Source: Podospora bellae-mahoneyi
Taxonomy: Eukaryota; Ascomycota; Sordariomycetes; Sordariales; Podosporaceae
DNA: 64,000 nucleotides
Assembly: GCF_035222275.1 (NCBI RefSeq)
Contig: NW_026946359.1
Location: 1,116,001 to 1,180,000, forward strand
Direction: 5' to 3'
Every line of letters begins with the position of its first letter. The stretch's first letter is position 1. Positions 10,248-21,562 of the stretch are shown here, piece after piece. Position numbers and translations under genes: made by a program. The notes below the pieces were generated by a model that saw nothing but the letters and a program-made list of their open reading frames with translations, made no database searches and was not told where the DNA came from.

Positions 10248-12382
10248 TCAAACAGCAGTAACCCCATTCACCCCTACCGCCTCGATCCTGTTCACCAACT
10301 TCTTCACACTCGTCCACTCTTCATTCCTCAGATTCTCCTTCCCGCCCAGGTCCGGCCCAACCTCAAACACCGTAACCTGCCCATCAATCCCACCAGTCGC
10401 CAACCTCTTGCCTTCCGACGGCTCCCAAGCAACCTTGTTCAAACTCTTGCTTAACATCGTCCTCCCGTCCTTCCTCGCGCTCGGGCTGATCCTCGCCACC
10501 GGTTCCTCCGTCTCAACAGTGATGTCCCACAGCTCCAACCACCCGGCACCATCCACAAGAGAGAAAACCCCCGGCTTCACCGGCGACCAGGCTGCATCAT
10601 ACACCACATCCTCCCTGACAAAGTCCAACAGCGGCGTAACCTGTGACTCGGTCCCCACAGCAGATCCCAGAGCGGCCACAACCGCAGAGGTGGCAGCCGG
10701 CGCCCTCACCTTCCAGAGCTTGACACTCCAGTCCAAACTAGCAGACAAGACTAAATCGCCCAGATCCACCGGGCCCTTGGAAGGGTGAAAGTCAACCGAC
10801 ATGACCGGCGCCGCGTGGCCCTTGTAGCTAACCCTCGCATCAACACCCGCCTTGGCCCCGGCGCGATCATACCGATGGCAAGGATAAATCGTCCCTTCTT
10901 CTGATCCCACAAGAAAGAACGTCGGGTCTGCTTGCGGGAACGCAAGGCAGGTCGGGCTGAGATCCTCGTACTTGGCGGGCGCGGGAGTGACCAGTGTCAT
11001 TGCCTCCTGTGGCTGCGTGAGCATATCGACACTCCATCCGCAGACGGCACCGTCAGTAGAGCATGAGATGATGTTGTTTGCGTTTTGGGTGCCGACAATG
11101 TCGACTGAATACACTGGGTGGGTGTGGCCGAGGCCGGTGAGTGGTGTCTTCTGGACAGGCGCTGATCTAGCGCGCGTATCCCATAAAAGCACCTGGCCGC
11201 TGTAGGCACCACCGATGATCAGATTCGGGTGGAAAGGCGAGAATTTGGCGGTAAGAATGTCAGACTGAGCGTGAAAGACGAATTCAGGGCGGTCATGAAG
11301 GTGCATGTTCCAGACCTGCACAATACCATCCGGGTCGTGGGGGGCGGTGGGGTTCTTGGTGTAAGATGCCAAAAGGAGTTCTGGGAATTTTGGAGAAAAG
11401 TCGATGGAGCTGATCATGCGTTTCTTGGACCAGCGTTCGTCATAGAATTGGGCAATTTCTCTGACCTTTCGCCGGCCTTTTCCTCCAGTGTTGCCGCTTT
11501 GTTCATCGTCATCATCGAGGTTTACAGCCTGAAGGGTGTAGTCGGTGAGGATATCGTACTCTTCGTCTAGCGCTTTCTCGATAACCTTGGTTGATCTTTC
11601 GACAAAGTCCATGAAATCGTCAGACTGTGTAACCGCCTTCAATTCCTCGGCTGTCAAGGCCCGGACAGGAAAGTTCTCCTTGGCTGAAGCTTTCAGCGTC
11701 CCATCCGTCACAAGCTCTCTCGCCGCTTTCAACTCCTCCTCGATTTCTTTCCGAATATTTTCTCTTAGTTCCTCCTCTCGGTCTCGTTCCCTCCTGCTTA
11801 ATCGCTTGTTGGGCGTAGCTGGCACTGTATCTTCGAGGTCCGAGTCTGAAGCAGCTCGTGCTCTGGTTGGTGGTATCCATTCCTCTGTCGTTTGCACACC
11901 TTTGCTATAAGAGAACACCTCCTTCACCGGCGACGGAGGACACTCGTAGACTGTTTTTAACGAAACGGTCGAAAGAATCTGGGGCTGGGTTGGTGCAGGA
12001 ACAACCTGGGCATTCGCAGGAATCTGAAATTCGGAAGTGGCCGCATTGCTGAGCTCGCCTCCGCTCAAAACACTGTTCGGTCTGCTCCCGCGGCGGGCGG
12101 GCGAGTTCATTCCTGTCGAGACAGACACGGAGCGGCTGTCGCCCACCAGGCTATTAATCAGGTTTTCGATATCATGTCGCGAGGTGTGCCGACCGGGCAT
12201 GGGCGAAACAAGCTACAGTGGTGTCAGCCAGCTACTTTGGACCCTAACTGCAGGACAGGACGCACCTCGCTGGGGGTTATGCTGCCACGGCCAGCTGACT
12301 GGCTTGCCCGAAGCTCCCTCTGGCGCTTGAGCTCGGCCAGCTTGGCCTTCTTTGCGAGAATCTCCTCTCTTCGTTGTTGCAT
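10248..12382 (-). CDS. cytoplasmic dynein 1 intermediate chain
   Basis: Exons (-) 12382-12266 and 12212-10248 give 693 residues. The 53-nt intron has GTGCGT, GCTGACACC and TGTAG. The N-terminus MQQRREEILAKKAKLAELKRQRELR is the p150/dynactin-binding coiled coil typical of dynein IC. A Ser-rich linker follows, with a candidate LC8 light-chain site (EVFSYSKGVQTTEEW). A second helical segment (LSRREREREEELRENIRKEIEEEL) leads into C-terminal WD repeats (for example VQVWNMHLHDRPEFVFHAQ, GQVLLWDTRARSAPVQ, DLVLSASLDWSVKLWKV, ATGGIDGQVTVFEVG) that bind the heavy chain. It drives minus-end-directed transport and nuclear migration in hyphae. It is head to head with ATP synthase subunit e, with 623 bp between the ATGs. 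Confidence 0.95.
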
Positions 12383-13005
12383 GATTGCTGATTTCTATCC
12401 GCATCCTACGGCCAAGCCTAGGTTCAAGTTTGTTGAACTGCCAATTCGAAATATCTATCGTCCGTCTCGCAGTGGTCAGGAGGATCGAGAAAGAAGATAA
12501 CGGAAAGTAACCAAAGCACGCCGTTGCTGCTGTGCTGTCTCCTATTTCGTTTGTTGTATGTACACAGTAGATAGCTGCTCTTTCAACCTTCATTGCGCGT
12601 CGCCCGCCTTAGCCCAGTTCGAACGCCCGCCCACCGCGACCCTCCAGGCATGGACCAGGGGCCGCCTACAATTACGCCCGGGAGTGCGCTAAATCACCTG
12701 ATCTGCTCAAACTCTTGGCAAATGGCATTTGCTACCGCCCGCTGTGAGAGCTTCTTCCAGGCGGGTAGGAGGGACTAGTGGGGCTCCACGTCAAGCAAGC
12801 AACCTGCCGCTTCGCCTTAACCAAAAAAACCGCGAAAACTCCCGAGCTTCCCAAAACTTGTTCCAACCTCACCACACCCAACCCGCGCAAATCGACGACA
12901 AGCTCCGGCCACGGCCAATTCCTTTCTCCTCGACACCGAGTGCTTCCTCCCGCCCAGATCGAATTTCGAACCCCAGCCAATTCGATTGCCCCCAGATTCC
13001 TCAAA
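12383..13005. promoter_or_regulatory. shared divergent promoter region, dynein IC and ATP synthase subunit e
   Basis: A 623-bp region between two divergent start codons with no gene inside. No specific element could be assigned with confidence. Confidence 0.5.
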
Positions 13006-13545
13006 ATGGCCTCTTCCGGAGTCAACGTGAGTGGACACTGTTACCCCCCATCTGGCTCCCTCCACCCATTGCATAAGAGGAGGCTATAGACACAGGGCCA
13101 CCTACCTTCCTACAAGTAATTGGCATGGCCCGCACTTGGTATTCGGCTTCACAAGACCCAAAGCTCGAGACATAGCGCAAAACCCGCATCATGTGAAAGT
13201 ATGGTCTGTCCACAATCAAACTAACATGCACACCCAGGTCCTCCGGTACTCCGCCCTCGGCCTCGGTGTCGTCTACGGCTTCTACCACCAGCGCCAGATC
13301 TATGCTTCCGACCGCGCCGCCGCCGCCCAGCGCGAGTATGAGCACAAGCAGCAATTAATAGCCCAGGCCAAGAAGGCCTACGCTGCCAAGCACAAGCCCG
13401 CTGTCTCCGCGTCCTCTTCCGCCAGCCGTATGTAGATCTGAGGGTAGAGACATGAAACTCGGTAACTGACGCAGAACCTACAGAAGACATCAACAGCTCA
13501 AGCTTCGACCTCGAGAGCTTCATCGCCCAGCTGGACAAGGCCTAA
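13006..13545 (+). CDS. F1Fo-ATP synthase subunit e (Atp21/Tim11-like)
   Basis: Exons 13006-13026, 13238-13427 and 13484-13545 give 90 residues: MASSGVN, VLRYSALGLGVVYGFYHQRQIYASDRAAAAQREYEHKQQLIAQAKKAYAAKH..., then DINSSSFDLESFIAQLDKA. The GxxxG-type membrane helix (ALGLGVVYG) is the known dimerisation motif of subunit e, which with subunit g dimerises ATP synthase in the inner membrane and shapes cristae. Size matches the family. Intron 1 (211 nt) falls after only seven codons. Intron 2 has a GTATGT donor, TAACTGAC branch site and two possible acceptors nine bases apart (13474 and 13483). Both keep the frame, so a variant with three extra residues is possible. Confidence 0.9.
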
Positions 13546-14604
13546 ACTGTCCGTCGACGAACTTGACGGATAGTGGTGGAAAAGGGAGGGGGATAATAGA
13601 GGTGGTAGACTTGGAATGAGCGAACCGAATCTTTTCCGACCAGCGCACAACCAGCCCCTCTTGACTCGACTCGAACTCGCCCTTTGTGGATGTGGGAGGA
13701 CGGTGGGAAAGACGAGGGAAAGGACGGAAAACCGAACGAAATGGATGGGACGAATGACATCAGCGCCGGAAATACCCTCACACAACCGGCCAATGTCACA
13801 TCGTTGAGGTTTTGGGGGAAAGGGAACAAAACCCCAGAAAAACGGACAGGGCGAGCAAGGCGCGCAAGGAAGGGACGGCAGGGGGGTTTAAAGGCAAAAT
13901 GGTGTTGTATTATTACTGTCGCGGTTAAAAGTGCACAACTACCCACACGGCATTAAAGAGGCTTTTTTTTCGATCATCACACACACACACACGCACTTAC
14001 TTCTTTCTTTTTCACAAAAGGTTCCCGTGTACAATTGTTTTGTACATTATAACTGATCTAGACAAGAGACGGGGGTAATAAAGGAACTGGACCAGAAGTA
14101 ACTTGGGTCATATTCGGTGAAACTCGTTTGGGTGTACTCGGGGGGCAGGGGACACGAATATAGGTATGTGAATAGGGGCGGCCAGCCTAGCATTTGTAAG
14201 TCTGGACCAACAAGCTCATGAGATTCAGCATGTCCAGACTCTGCATATTGGACTGTTCCACACCATTTCAGCAGACCAAGCTTGTTTACCACGCCAAACC
14301 CCTCCACCAAACTTAGCATATTAAACTCACCATATCAAACTCAGGCCGCAAGCTCACCACACCATCATAACGGCATCTTCACCATCGTAGTCATTTGTCT
14401 CCGTCAAAGCAATCTCTACTAGTACAGTGACAGCAATCATCATGGCAAGTCAGGGTTTGAAGACTCCACAAAAAGCCCCTTGTAAAACGCCCTCCTAAAA
14501 CCGCCATACCATCGCACTTAAATCATTATTTGAGTAAGGTATCCTAACATGCGTCATAGTGTTCAACTCCAGTTACTCCCCCTCTACCAAACGCTTAACC
14601 CCCC
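13546..14604. other. intergenic between convergent genes
   Basis: No gene seen. It contains a short (CA)n microsatellite near 13979-13993 and AT-rich 3' flanks. Confidence 0.55.
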
Positions 14605-16774
14605 CTAATGAGGAAAAATAAACCCTCCCGCCCCTTCAAACCCCCCCGGCGTAACAGGCGTAAACCCCGTGCTCCCTTCCACACCACCACCACCCGTACC
14701 CTCCTCCCCACCACCACCACCACCACCAGTCCACAATTTCCCCTCAAGGACAGTCCTCTCGATCCGATCAGCAACCTCCATCAAACCCGCCGTCAACCCC
14801 CCACCATTACTCCCACCCATCAAACCCCGTAAACACCCCTCCGCGACCGCCAAACTAATATACTCATCATAATGACTAGGGGAACGACACGCCCTCTCCC
14901 TAAAGTCTTCCAGCTGCGTCTGCACCAACCTGACAATCTCCGCCTGGCTTGTTGCGTGTTGTTGCCTCCCATCCGTGGGGGGTAACTGAATCACATTCAG
15001 CGATAGTCTTCGACAGGACGTAATAAGATACAACATTGCAGCGCCAAAGCTGTCACGGCATATATCCAGCAGCGTGGCTGTTGGGCGGTGGGTGGTCCCC
15101 TCTGGTAGAGCTATGCTGCTGCTGGGGTAGTCGAGGCCATGACTTGGTTGATACCACGACTGGTGGACGCTCAGAATCTCGAGAGACGAGTTGATCACTG
15201 CTTGGGAAGAGGCCGGGAATTGTCGGAACCTCGGTGCAGAAATATAGTGATGGTGGAGGGCTAGCAGGGAGCGGTTGACGAGGACTCTGAGGAATTCAAG
15301 TTGTATCCGAGGTCTGAAGGAGTAGTTTGCTTGCGATTGAGCTGCCATAAGCAACACAGATGCCGCTTCTCGAACTTTGCGGCGGAGTTGCTCGTCCCAG
15401 GCTTGGATTTTGTCATATTTGAGGGCCGTCTGAGCCGTGGTTTGGTTCACGGTGGTGGTGATTTCCGAGAGTATCGGAATGAGGTCGGATAGCCTTGTCT
15501 GGAAGGTGCCATCGGTCAAAGCAAGGTCTGATTTGGCGGCACCTTGCTCCAGGACCCAGCCTTGTCCGGTGTGGTAGATGCTGGTGTCGTTAATGTTTAA
15601 TGGTGGCTCGGCGTCGTAGTCTTGATATGTACATGATGTTCCTGTCCTCATGGCCACTTGCAGCTCCAGAAGCTGAATAGTAAGCCACAGTCTGCGGCGG
15701 ATCTCGACTTCGTATGGCAAGAGTTCTGGGAACAAAGCAGATGTTCGGTTGAGATGCAGGGAGACCGCCATTCGACCGAGATATCCCATGAGGCTGGCCA
15801 GCTGCGACGTCTCGCCACCCTTTACAATGTCCATTATTCTCGCGATAACCCCAAGGCAAAGTGTTCGAGCCGAAGTAAGAGTAGGTGTCGAAACAAACGG
15901 TGACCGGCAAAGAAAGTACTGAGAACTGTTCAGGAACTGGTCCGTCCAAGAACTCGGCCGTCTTCCCGTACTGGCAAATACTTGTGCGGGGGCTGCTTGG
16001 CATCCCAACGCCAGTATCATAAAGAACTGAGCAAGCCATTCCTCGGAGAAATGGTTGACGTTCATCCAAAAGGCCTGGAGCTCAAACTCGTACTCGGCAG
16101 GGTGCAAAAGCCGGTATATCGGGTGGATAACCTCGAAATAACACCGTACCAATGTGTCGACAACAGGTCTTGGTGGTAAACTTTGAAGCGCATTTTCTCG
16201 GCTTTCTGAACAGTGGCATATTTCGCCAAACGGAAAGTGGTGAACCGGAAGCGCGGCGACCAAATACTTTAAGCTCTGTAGGTGTCTGTATCTCGGCCCC
16301 CACTTGGGATCAAGGCCGGCTATGTATGGCCAGCCTTCCCGAAACTAAAATGTTTCCTGTTAGCAAACATGCATGCTTCAGCGGAATCTGGTTCGTCTGT
16401 ACCTCGGAAGCAACAGTGCTCCAGTGTGTGACACCGTGAAGTCTGGGTCTTGCTTCACTACCACTCGGGCCCGGTGTTGTTTGGGGGCTATCTCGTGCTG
16501 GACTTTGTGGTGTCTCTCCCGGCTCGCCACTTCCAGACTCATGCTTCGAACTGAAGGGGAATTTCTGGTATACACATTCATCGGCAGCGTCGGCCTGGAT
16601 ACAACGGGAGCAAGGCTGCCCTTTGTCGCATCTGAGCTTCCGTCGATGACATGGAATGCAAACGTAGACTCGTCTGTTTCGTTTTTGGGGTTTCCCTGTG
16701 CCTTCTGGGTTGGGCCGGTTTGGATCGAGGATAGAAAAGGTCGAGAAGTAACCTGCTGGCTGCTCTGATTCCAT
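14605..16774 (-). CDS. Zn2Cys6 fungal-specific transcription factor
   Basis: Exons (-) 16774-16403 and 16344-14605 give 703 residues. The 58-nt intron has GTACAG, TTGCTAACAG and TTTAG. The binuclear zinc cluster is at about residues 39-63: C-x2-C-x6-C-x5-C-x2-C-x8-C, with the CIPCHRRKLRCDKGQPCSRC core preceded by basic KPQKRNRR. The second exon holds the fungal_trans regulatory domain (VRCYFEVIHPIYRLLHPAEYEFELQAFW; GRMAVSLHLNRTSALFPELLPYEVEIRRRLWLTIQLLELQVA). The C-terminus is glycine rich (GGGGGGEEGTGGGG). An in-frame ATG at 16882 would add 36 residues; I prefer 16774 because MESEQ directly precedes the conserved part. Targets cannot be read from the sequence. The gene has a very long upstream region (3.8 kb). 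Confidence 0.9.
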
Positions 16775-19390
16775 AGTCGATGGTTTCTTCTTGGTGGGTC
16801 TTGATGATGGTGAAGCACACACAATGTGGCATTTCCAACCTTGGGCAAGTAGACCCCTTGATTCCAAAAGGGGTGCCATCACAACTGTCCTGCTGATATG
16901 GGTCTCGGCAACCTAGGGTGTGGCGGGTGAGGTGGCTTCGCCAGCCTGAGGACAAGCAAAACAAATCTTCAAAAACCGATCAGGCAACAGTAGAATGTGA
17001 AGCAGGAGTGACGATATGTTTCCCATTCATGTTCCTCCTTGTGGTACTTGAACTGGCGGCTCAGACGCCAGGGGGGGCACGAAACGAGTGCCATCGCCAT
17101 GCGCCAAGCCCTGTTAGGTTATGCCGAAAGGCACATGGCCAAGCCATTTTTTCCTTGTATTGCTGGATATCTCGACGCTCATAAGTGAAGCGGTGATAGG
17201 GCTAATGATACCCTGACGTCGAGATATTTCCTGTAATACCCGGTTTGGAAGGTTCTGTTGCACAGGTGGGCAGGCCCAGGATCACGGTTCGGGTCCGGGG
17301 CTCGGAATGAGCTCGCACTTGGAAGATTCGAGAGGTTGTTGAGATCATCTGGTCCAATCCGAGGAAAAGAATGGTCTCATACGGTGAGAAGCAGCAAGAA
17401 AAAAGCCGCGCGGGTGTCACCAATGAACCGATGGTGGTGGGAAGGAACCGTCTCCTTGGGTGCCTGACTCCTGCCGTGTAACCACATGTCGCCCCTCGAG
17501 TGACTTTAGTGTAAAGTCTTGATAGGTTCATCAAGGAAAAAACCGAGCAGGGGTGTTTCGCTTTGGTCAATATGTCTCCGTGTTTGAACGTTGAGGTTGT
17601 TGTTGGACCTGCCGAAGGATGGATCCCCCCTTGCCAACGACCGCTCTGTGACCAACCTTATTCTGTGGCTTACACAACAAACACCTAAACGTACCTACAA
17701 ACAAGCCGAACTGAATATTATATCCACTGCAAGGCAAACTTCAATATCATAAGGCTTAGGATTCTCAGTCAAAAGCATCTCAAGTCCACTCCTACCATGG
17801 GGCAGTTCATCAAGACAATGTTGCTGGTTTCCGCGGCAGTGACAAGCTGCTGACAGAAAAGCAGCCTTATACTAGTATTCAATTAGTATCGGACATGTGC
17901 TCTTGATTCCGAGAGTGTATAATTATTGACTTCGAATCCGACCCTCCCCGCAAAATATCCACGCCCTTTGGTTGTCATGTTGATGCCTTGCTCACTGCTT
18001 CAGTTGCAGTGCCAATTTCTCACCGCCTCGGCTTCTTGTGCAACAGGGAAAGTCGTTTTTGTATATTTCGTTATCATTGTCCTTTCGCACATCTCAGGTT
18101 TGGCGTGGTTGTGCCTCTCAAGACAACCACCAACGCGTAACATCGCGCTTACATGTGCCGCATCTCGATTGCATGCTATTCTCTTTTCACTTTGTGCTAC
18201 AACCCAAATTCGTCATCTTCCACCGCCGGCCGGCGGGGGACCAAAACCCCCGGACTTGCCATAAAGCAGGAGGTATTTCGCAGCATCTTAACAACCAGAA
18301 GATCAGCAAGGTCACTCCGACTCCGAGTTCCTTGATATGCTTCCTGGACTACAGCGAATTGTCCGAGATCACAGGGGTGGAATGTCGCGCTTAAACCTAG
18401 GTGATGGCTCAGTCTCCATGCATCTCGTGTAACCCCAGATAGTTTATCTACCAGTTGACGTCTGACACCTCACAAGTACCCTGCAGTCTGTTGACTAATC
18501 TAAAAGTCATATAAGTTCAAATGGCCCCCACAGTGAGAGAAGAAGAAGAAAAAAAGGTCAATCATGGGCACTGCTACTCTGCACTATCACCAAACCAAAG
18601 TCCGAGCAGGGCGTCCGCCACGTCCTCAGAATCCTGTCTGAAGAAAAGACACCTCCTATTCTCACTAAAAGGCTTGTTACAAGCCGTGACGGGGCCGGAT
18701 GATTTGCATTCTCGTAAGATATCCAATAACAGCAGCTGGTATAAACCGTCTACATTCCAACCCCTGCAGTTCCATCTCCCGAGTTACATACGGGAAAATC
18801 AAAAGACGAGAATATCAGCTCCCACACCATCAAGAGAAAAAGCGGATTAGAGAACAGTTATCCTATCCTACTTCAACCCTTCAGTCCCCGGAATATGAAC
18901 CCCCCTCTACTTCTTTCATCATGACTGAAACAGATCTTTGTATCAGTTCCCACCTTACCCGTGTCCTTATAAGAAGAAAGCAGACCACTACATTCTCACA
19001 TGGCCCTTTTTGCATTCCATCCCCCCCTTCCCCCTTTTTCCTCTCCCCATTCTCCCCAGTCACCTACCTACCTAACCCCAAACCACTCCCAACCATCCTT
19101 TCAGCTTCCCCCCAGCTTCATCCTCCTTCTGTACCTATATCCAGCCAACCAACCCCCCTTCCTTCATCCAAAGTCCACAACAACCCCCTTCTCTCCCAGA
19201 GCCCCATCACTTACTCCCTCAATCACATATACGTACCTAGGTATGTAATAATAAAACAAGACCATCTTCGATACCAACCCAGCTCATCAGATAGCGACAC
19301 CGTGCCACAAAAGAAGAGAGAACCTCCACGGAGCCCAATATTTATCCAACCGACGGCCACCCCCCAACCCCCTCAATAAAGAATATAACT
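16775..19390. other. long gene-poor upstream region
   Basis: No coding sequence I can support over 2.6 kb. Open frames here are short and compositionally driven (pyrimidine-rich stretches around 19000-19200). It probably holds the 5' flank of the transcription factor gene. Confidence 0.5.
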
Positions 19391-19650
19391 AATATTTCGA
19401 AGGGTTACTTGTTGAGCGTTAAAGATACTTAACAAGCCTTAAAAGATAATTAAAAGACCTGAAAAGATAATTAACAGGCCTTGGAAGATAGTTTAAACGC
19501 TTTAAAAGATAGTTTAACGGCCTTGCAAGATGGTTTAACGGCCTTGCAAGATGGTTTAACGGCCTTGCAAGATAGTTTAACGGCCTTGCAAGATAGTTTA
19601 ACGGCCTTGTATAGGCAGGGTAAGTAAATAGACATGGATGGGCGGCGCTG
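19391..19650 (-). mobile_element. degenerate relative of the 21-bp-repeat MITE
   Basis: The core (about 19424-19613) is a tandem array of roughly nine 21-bp units of the type GGCCTTGCAAGAT(A/G)GTTTAAC. Left units are diverged; the last four or five are nearly identical. The flanks TTGTTGAGCGTTAAAG and TTGTATAGGCAGG correspond to the inner flanks of the element at 24513-24733 read in the opposite direction. The outer terminal inverted repeat of that element is not recognisable here, so this is a decayed or truncated copy in inverted orientation. Because the unit is 21 bp the minus strand reads as a seven-residue repeat (RPLNYLA). I do not regard that as a gene. Confidence 0.7.
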
Positions 19651-20593
19651 GTAAGACAAACCGGGGGCTCCGTAGAGGTTCTCTCCAAAAGAATGCCATC
19701 TAACATGTTAGAGGATGAATTCGACCCAGATCGATTTTAACAAAAGTACTCTTGCGAAACCTATCAGCGGTCAAGCGGCATCTTCACCTTGCCAAATTCC
19801 ACTCCACCTTAGAAAAAGAGTTGCATGAAGCTAAGTAAGTAGGTGACAACCAGACAACCTCTCCTCATTTTCTTGTTTACATAGGTACCTATCAGACGAA
19901 ACACAAGAACCATAAACCAAAACCAATAACTAACTCTGATCATGTCTCTTCTTCAAATATGTACTTTCCGATATGGTATTCGCTATCTATTGCCTCTTTT
20001 TTAACATTCCATGTTTCCCCACACACACACACACAAACTAGTGCTTTTGTCATCATAAACTCTGATATTCGGTGCTGTGCTGTGGCTGCTTTGCTTCTGG
20101 GTATTTATTTTCCTTCCTCCATGTTTGTTTTCCCTTCTCTTCCCTCCTCAAACTCATCGCGTCTTCTCAAATGCCATTGCTTGCCAACGCAACGCTCTCC
20201 AACTCAAGGCTCTCCCAAAATGCTACAATCGCATTGTGCATGTTGCCCGCTACCACCCTCCCATTACCTCGGATCAGCCATAGGTAACTGCTGGCTGCCG
20301 CTTGGCTTTTCTCTCATCACCGGCAATATTCCGCTTCGGGGCTTGAAGGCACGGCATAAAAATGTCTTGGTCGGTATGCCGTTTCTCCCCGTCGCAAAAT
20401 CAGGCGTGTGCAAAATATCTCCCGCCTTTGAAGTGATATCAAACATGGGCGGGGAAAAGGCAAGGCTGTGAATACGAGAACCTCTCGGCCCTAGACGTCG
20501 GATTTGCGCGCAAAGTGATTACCGGGTCCGCCAAATGTGCAAGTTGAAAAGAAATCAACGTAACTCTCGTAAAACCAGCGTGGTGCTGGCATT
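19651..20593. other. intergenic
   Basis: No gene seen. Includes a (CA)n tract near 20021-20036 and the 3' flank of the gene at 20594-21562. Confidence 0.5.
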
Positions 20594-21562
20594 TCAGGCC
20601 CCTTGCTGGGCGGTTCTGGAGGCTCTCGTCGCTCTGGCAGCTGCGTTGGGATACCGAGACGGGTCGATCCGAGAGTGGAGAGGCCCAGGACCATACACGG
20701 CGACTCTGGCGTTGTGGTACCTAACAGATGGTCGCGAAGGAGCTGTTGCTGGCTGTGCCTGGGGTGGTCTCTGTTCCGCGTCGATGGCCTGGCGAATGAT
20801 GTTGTGAACAAAATCGGGAATGCCCTCCCAATGGCCTGCTCTCGCAGCAGCCATCATCCTTGGCGGAAACACATCGTCGGCGGTAAGGGAGTGGGGACCA
20901 GGGAAACGGGCAATTTGATCGGCAACATGCAATTCTCCCGACTCGATGGCATTTTTTAGCCAGTTTTCCCACTCCTCGTCCAGCGGCATCGAATTGTCTC
21001 CGGATAGGTTGCGAAGAGCCACTCGCTCGCGTAGCCTTTCGTTAAGCGCCACTCCGACACTTTCCAACTCCTCATCGCTTTCTTCCTCGATCATCCCATC
21101 CTCTGGCGTGGTTACCGGCTCGTCCGACACCTCGGAGGCGCGGCGGTAATATCCGGCTTGTCGGTGCCGAGGCTCCACCCATTCGGGGAATCCATCGGCG
21201 GTCGTGTCCCGGATGGCAGTTCCCTGTTCCCGCTCAAACCGTTCCTTTGCCCACCGTGTGCCCTCCCACTTTGTGAGGCCCTGGATTTCGGCGTATGTAA
21301 GGCGAAGGCCGTCAAAGGCGCGGAATAATCGCCGGTGCCACTGCCATCGACTGAGGCGGATTCGGTGGATGCGATTTGTGTAGTCGAGACCGGGGTATTT
21401 AGCTTCGGGGGTGTCCAAGTGGCCGTAGAACGAGTGGACTTCTTGCCGAACCTCAAGGACGAGATATCTTTGGAGAAGTTGAGTGAAGTTTTGAGGGTCT
21501 GTCTGTCGCGGCTTCGGAAACATGTACTCGTAGACGAGTTGGTCTACTGGGCGGCCCTTCAT
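20594..21562 (-). CDS. conserved-looking hypothetical protein
   Basis: Intronless 322-residue frame from MKGRPVDQLVYEYMFPKPRQTDPQNF to RTAQQGA. The N-terminal half has a well-balanced, folded composition rich in aromatic and basic residues (YLVLEVRQEVHSFYGHLDTPEAKYPGLDYTNRIHRIRLSRWQWHRRLFRAFDGLRLTYAEIQGLTKWEGTRWAKERFE in pieces), suggesting a helical domain. An acidic linker (EEESDEELESVGV) follows, then a second helical part (MPLDEEWENWLKNAIESGELHVADQIARF) and a Pro/Ala/Arg-rich tail. I recognise no catalytic motif and name no family. It is the only supported gene in a 9-kb gene-poor region and lies between the two inverted 21-bp-repeat elements. Confidence 0.7.
   Translation of the reverse strand: MKGRPVDQLVYEYMFPKPRQTDPQNFTQLLQRYLVLEVRQEVHSFYGHLDTPEAKYPGLDYTNRIHRIRLSRWQWHRRLFRAFDGLRLTYAEIQGLTKWEGTRWAKERFEREQGTAIRDTTADGFPEWVEPRHRQAGYYRRASEVSDEPVTTPEDGMIEEESDEELESVGVALNERLRERVALRNLSGDNSMPLDEEWENWLKNAIESGELHVADQIARFPGPHSLTADDVFPPRMMAAARAGHWEGIPDFVHNIIRQAIDAEQRPPQAQPATAPSRPSVRYHNARVAVYGPGPLHSRIDPSRYPNAAARATRASRTAQQGA

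Noticed and set aside
19419-19706. minus-strand frame reading as a seven-residue repeat protein (RPLNYLA)
   Set aside because: The 21-bp repeat period keeps the frame open by arithmetic; the DNA is better explained as a repeat element.
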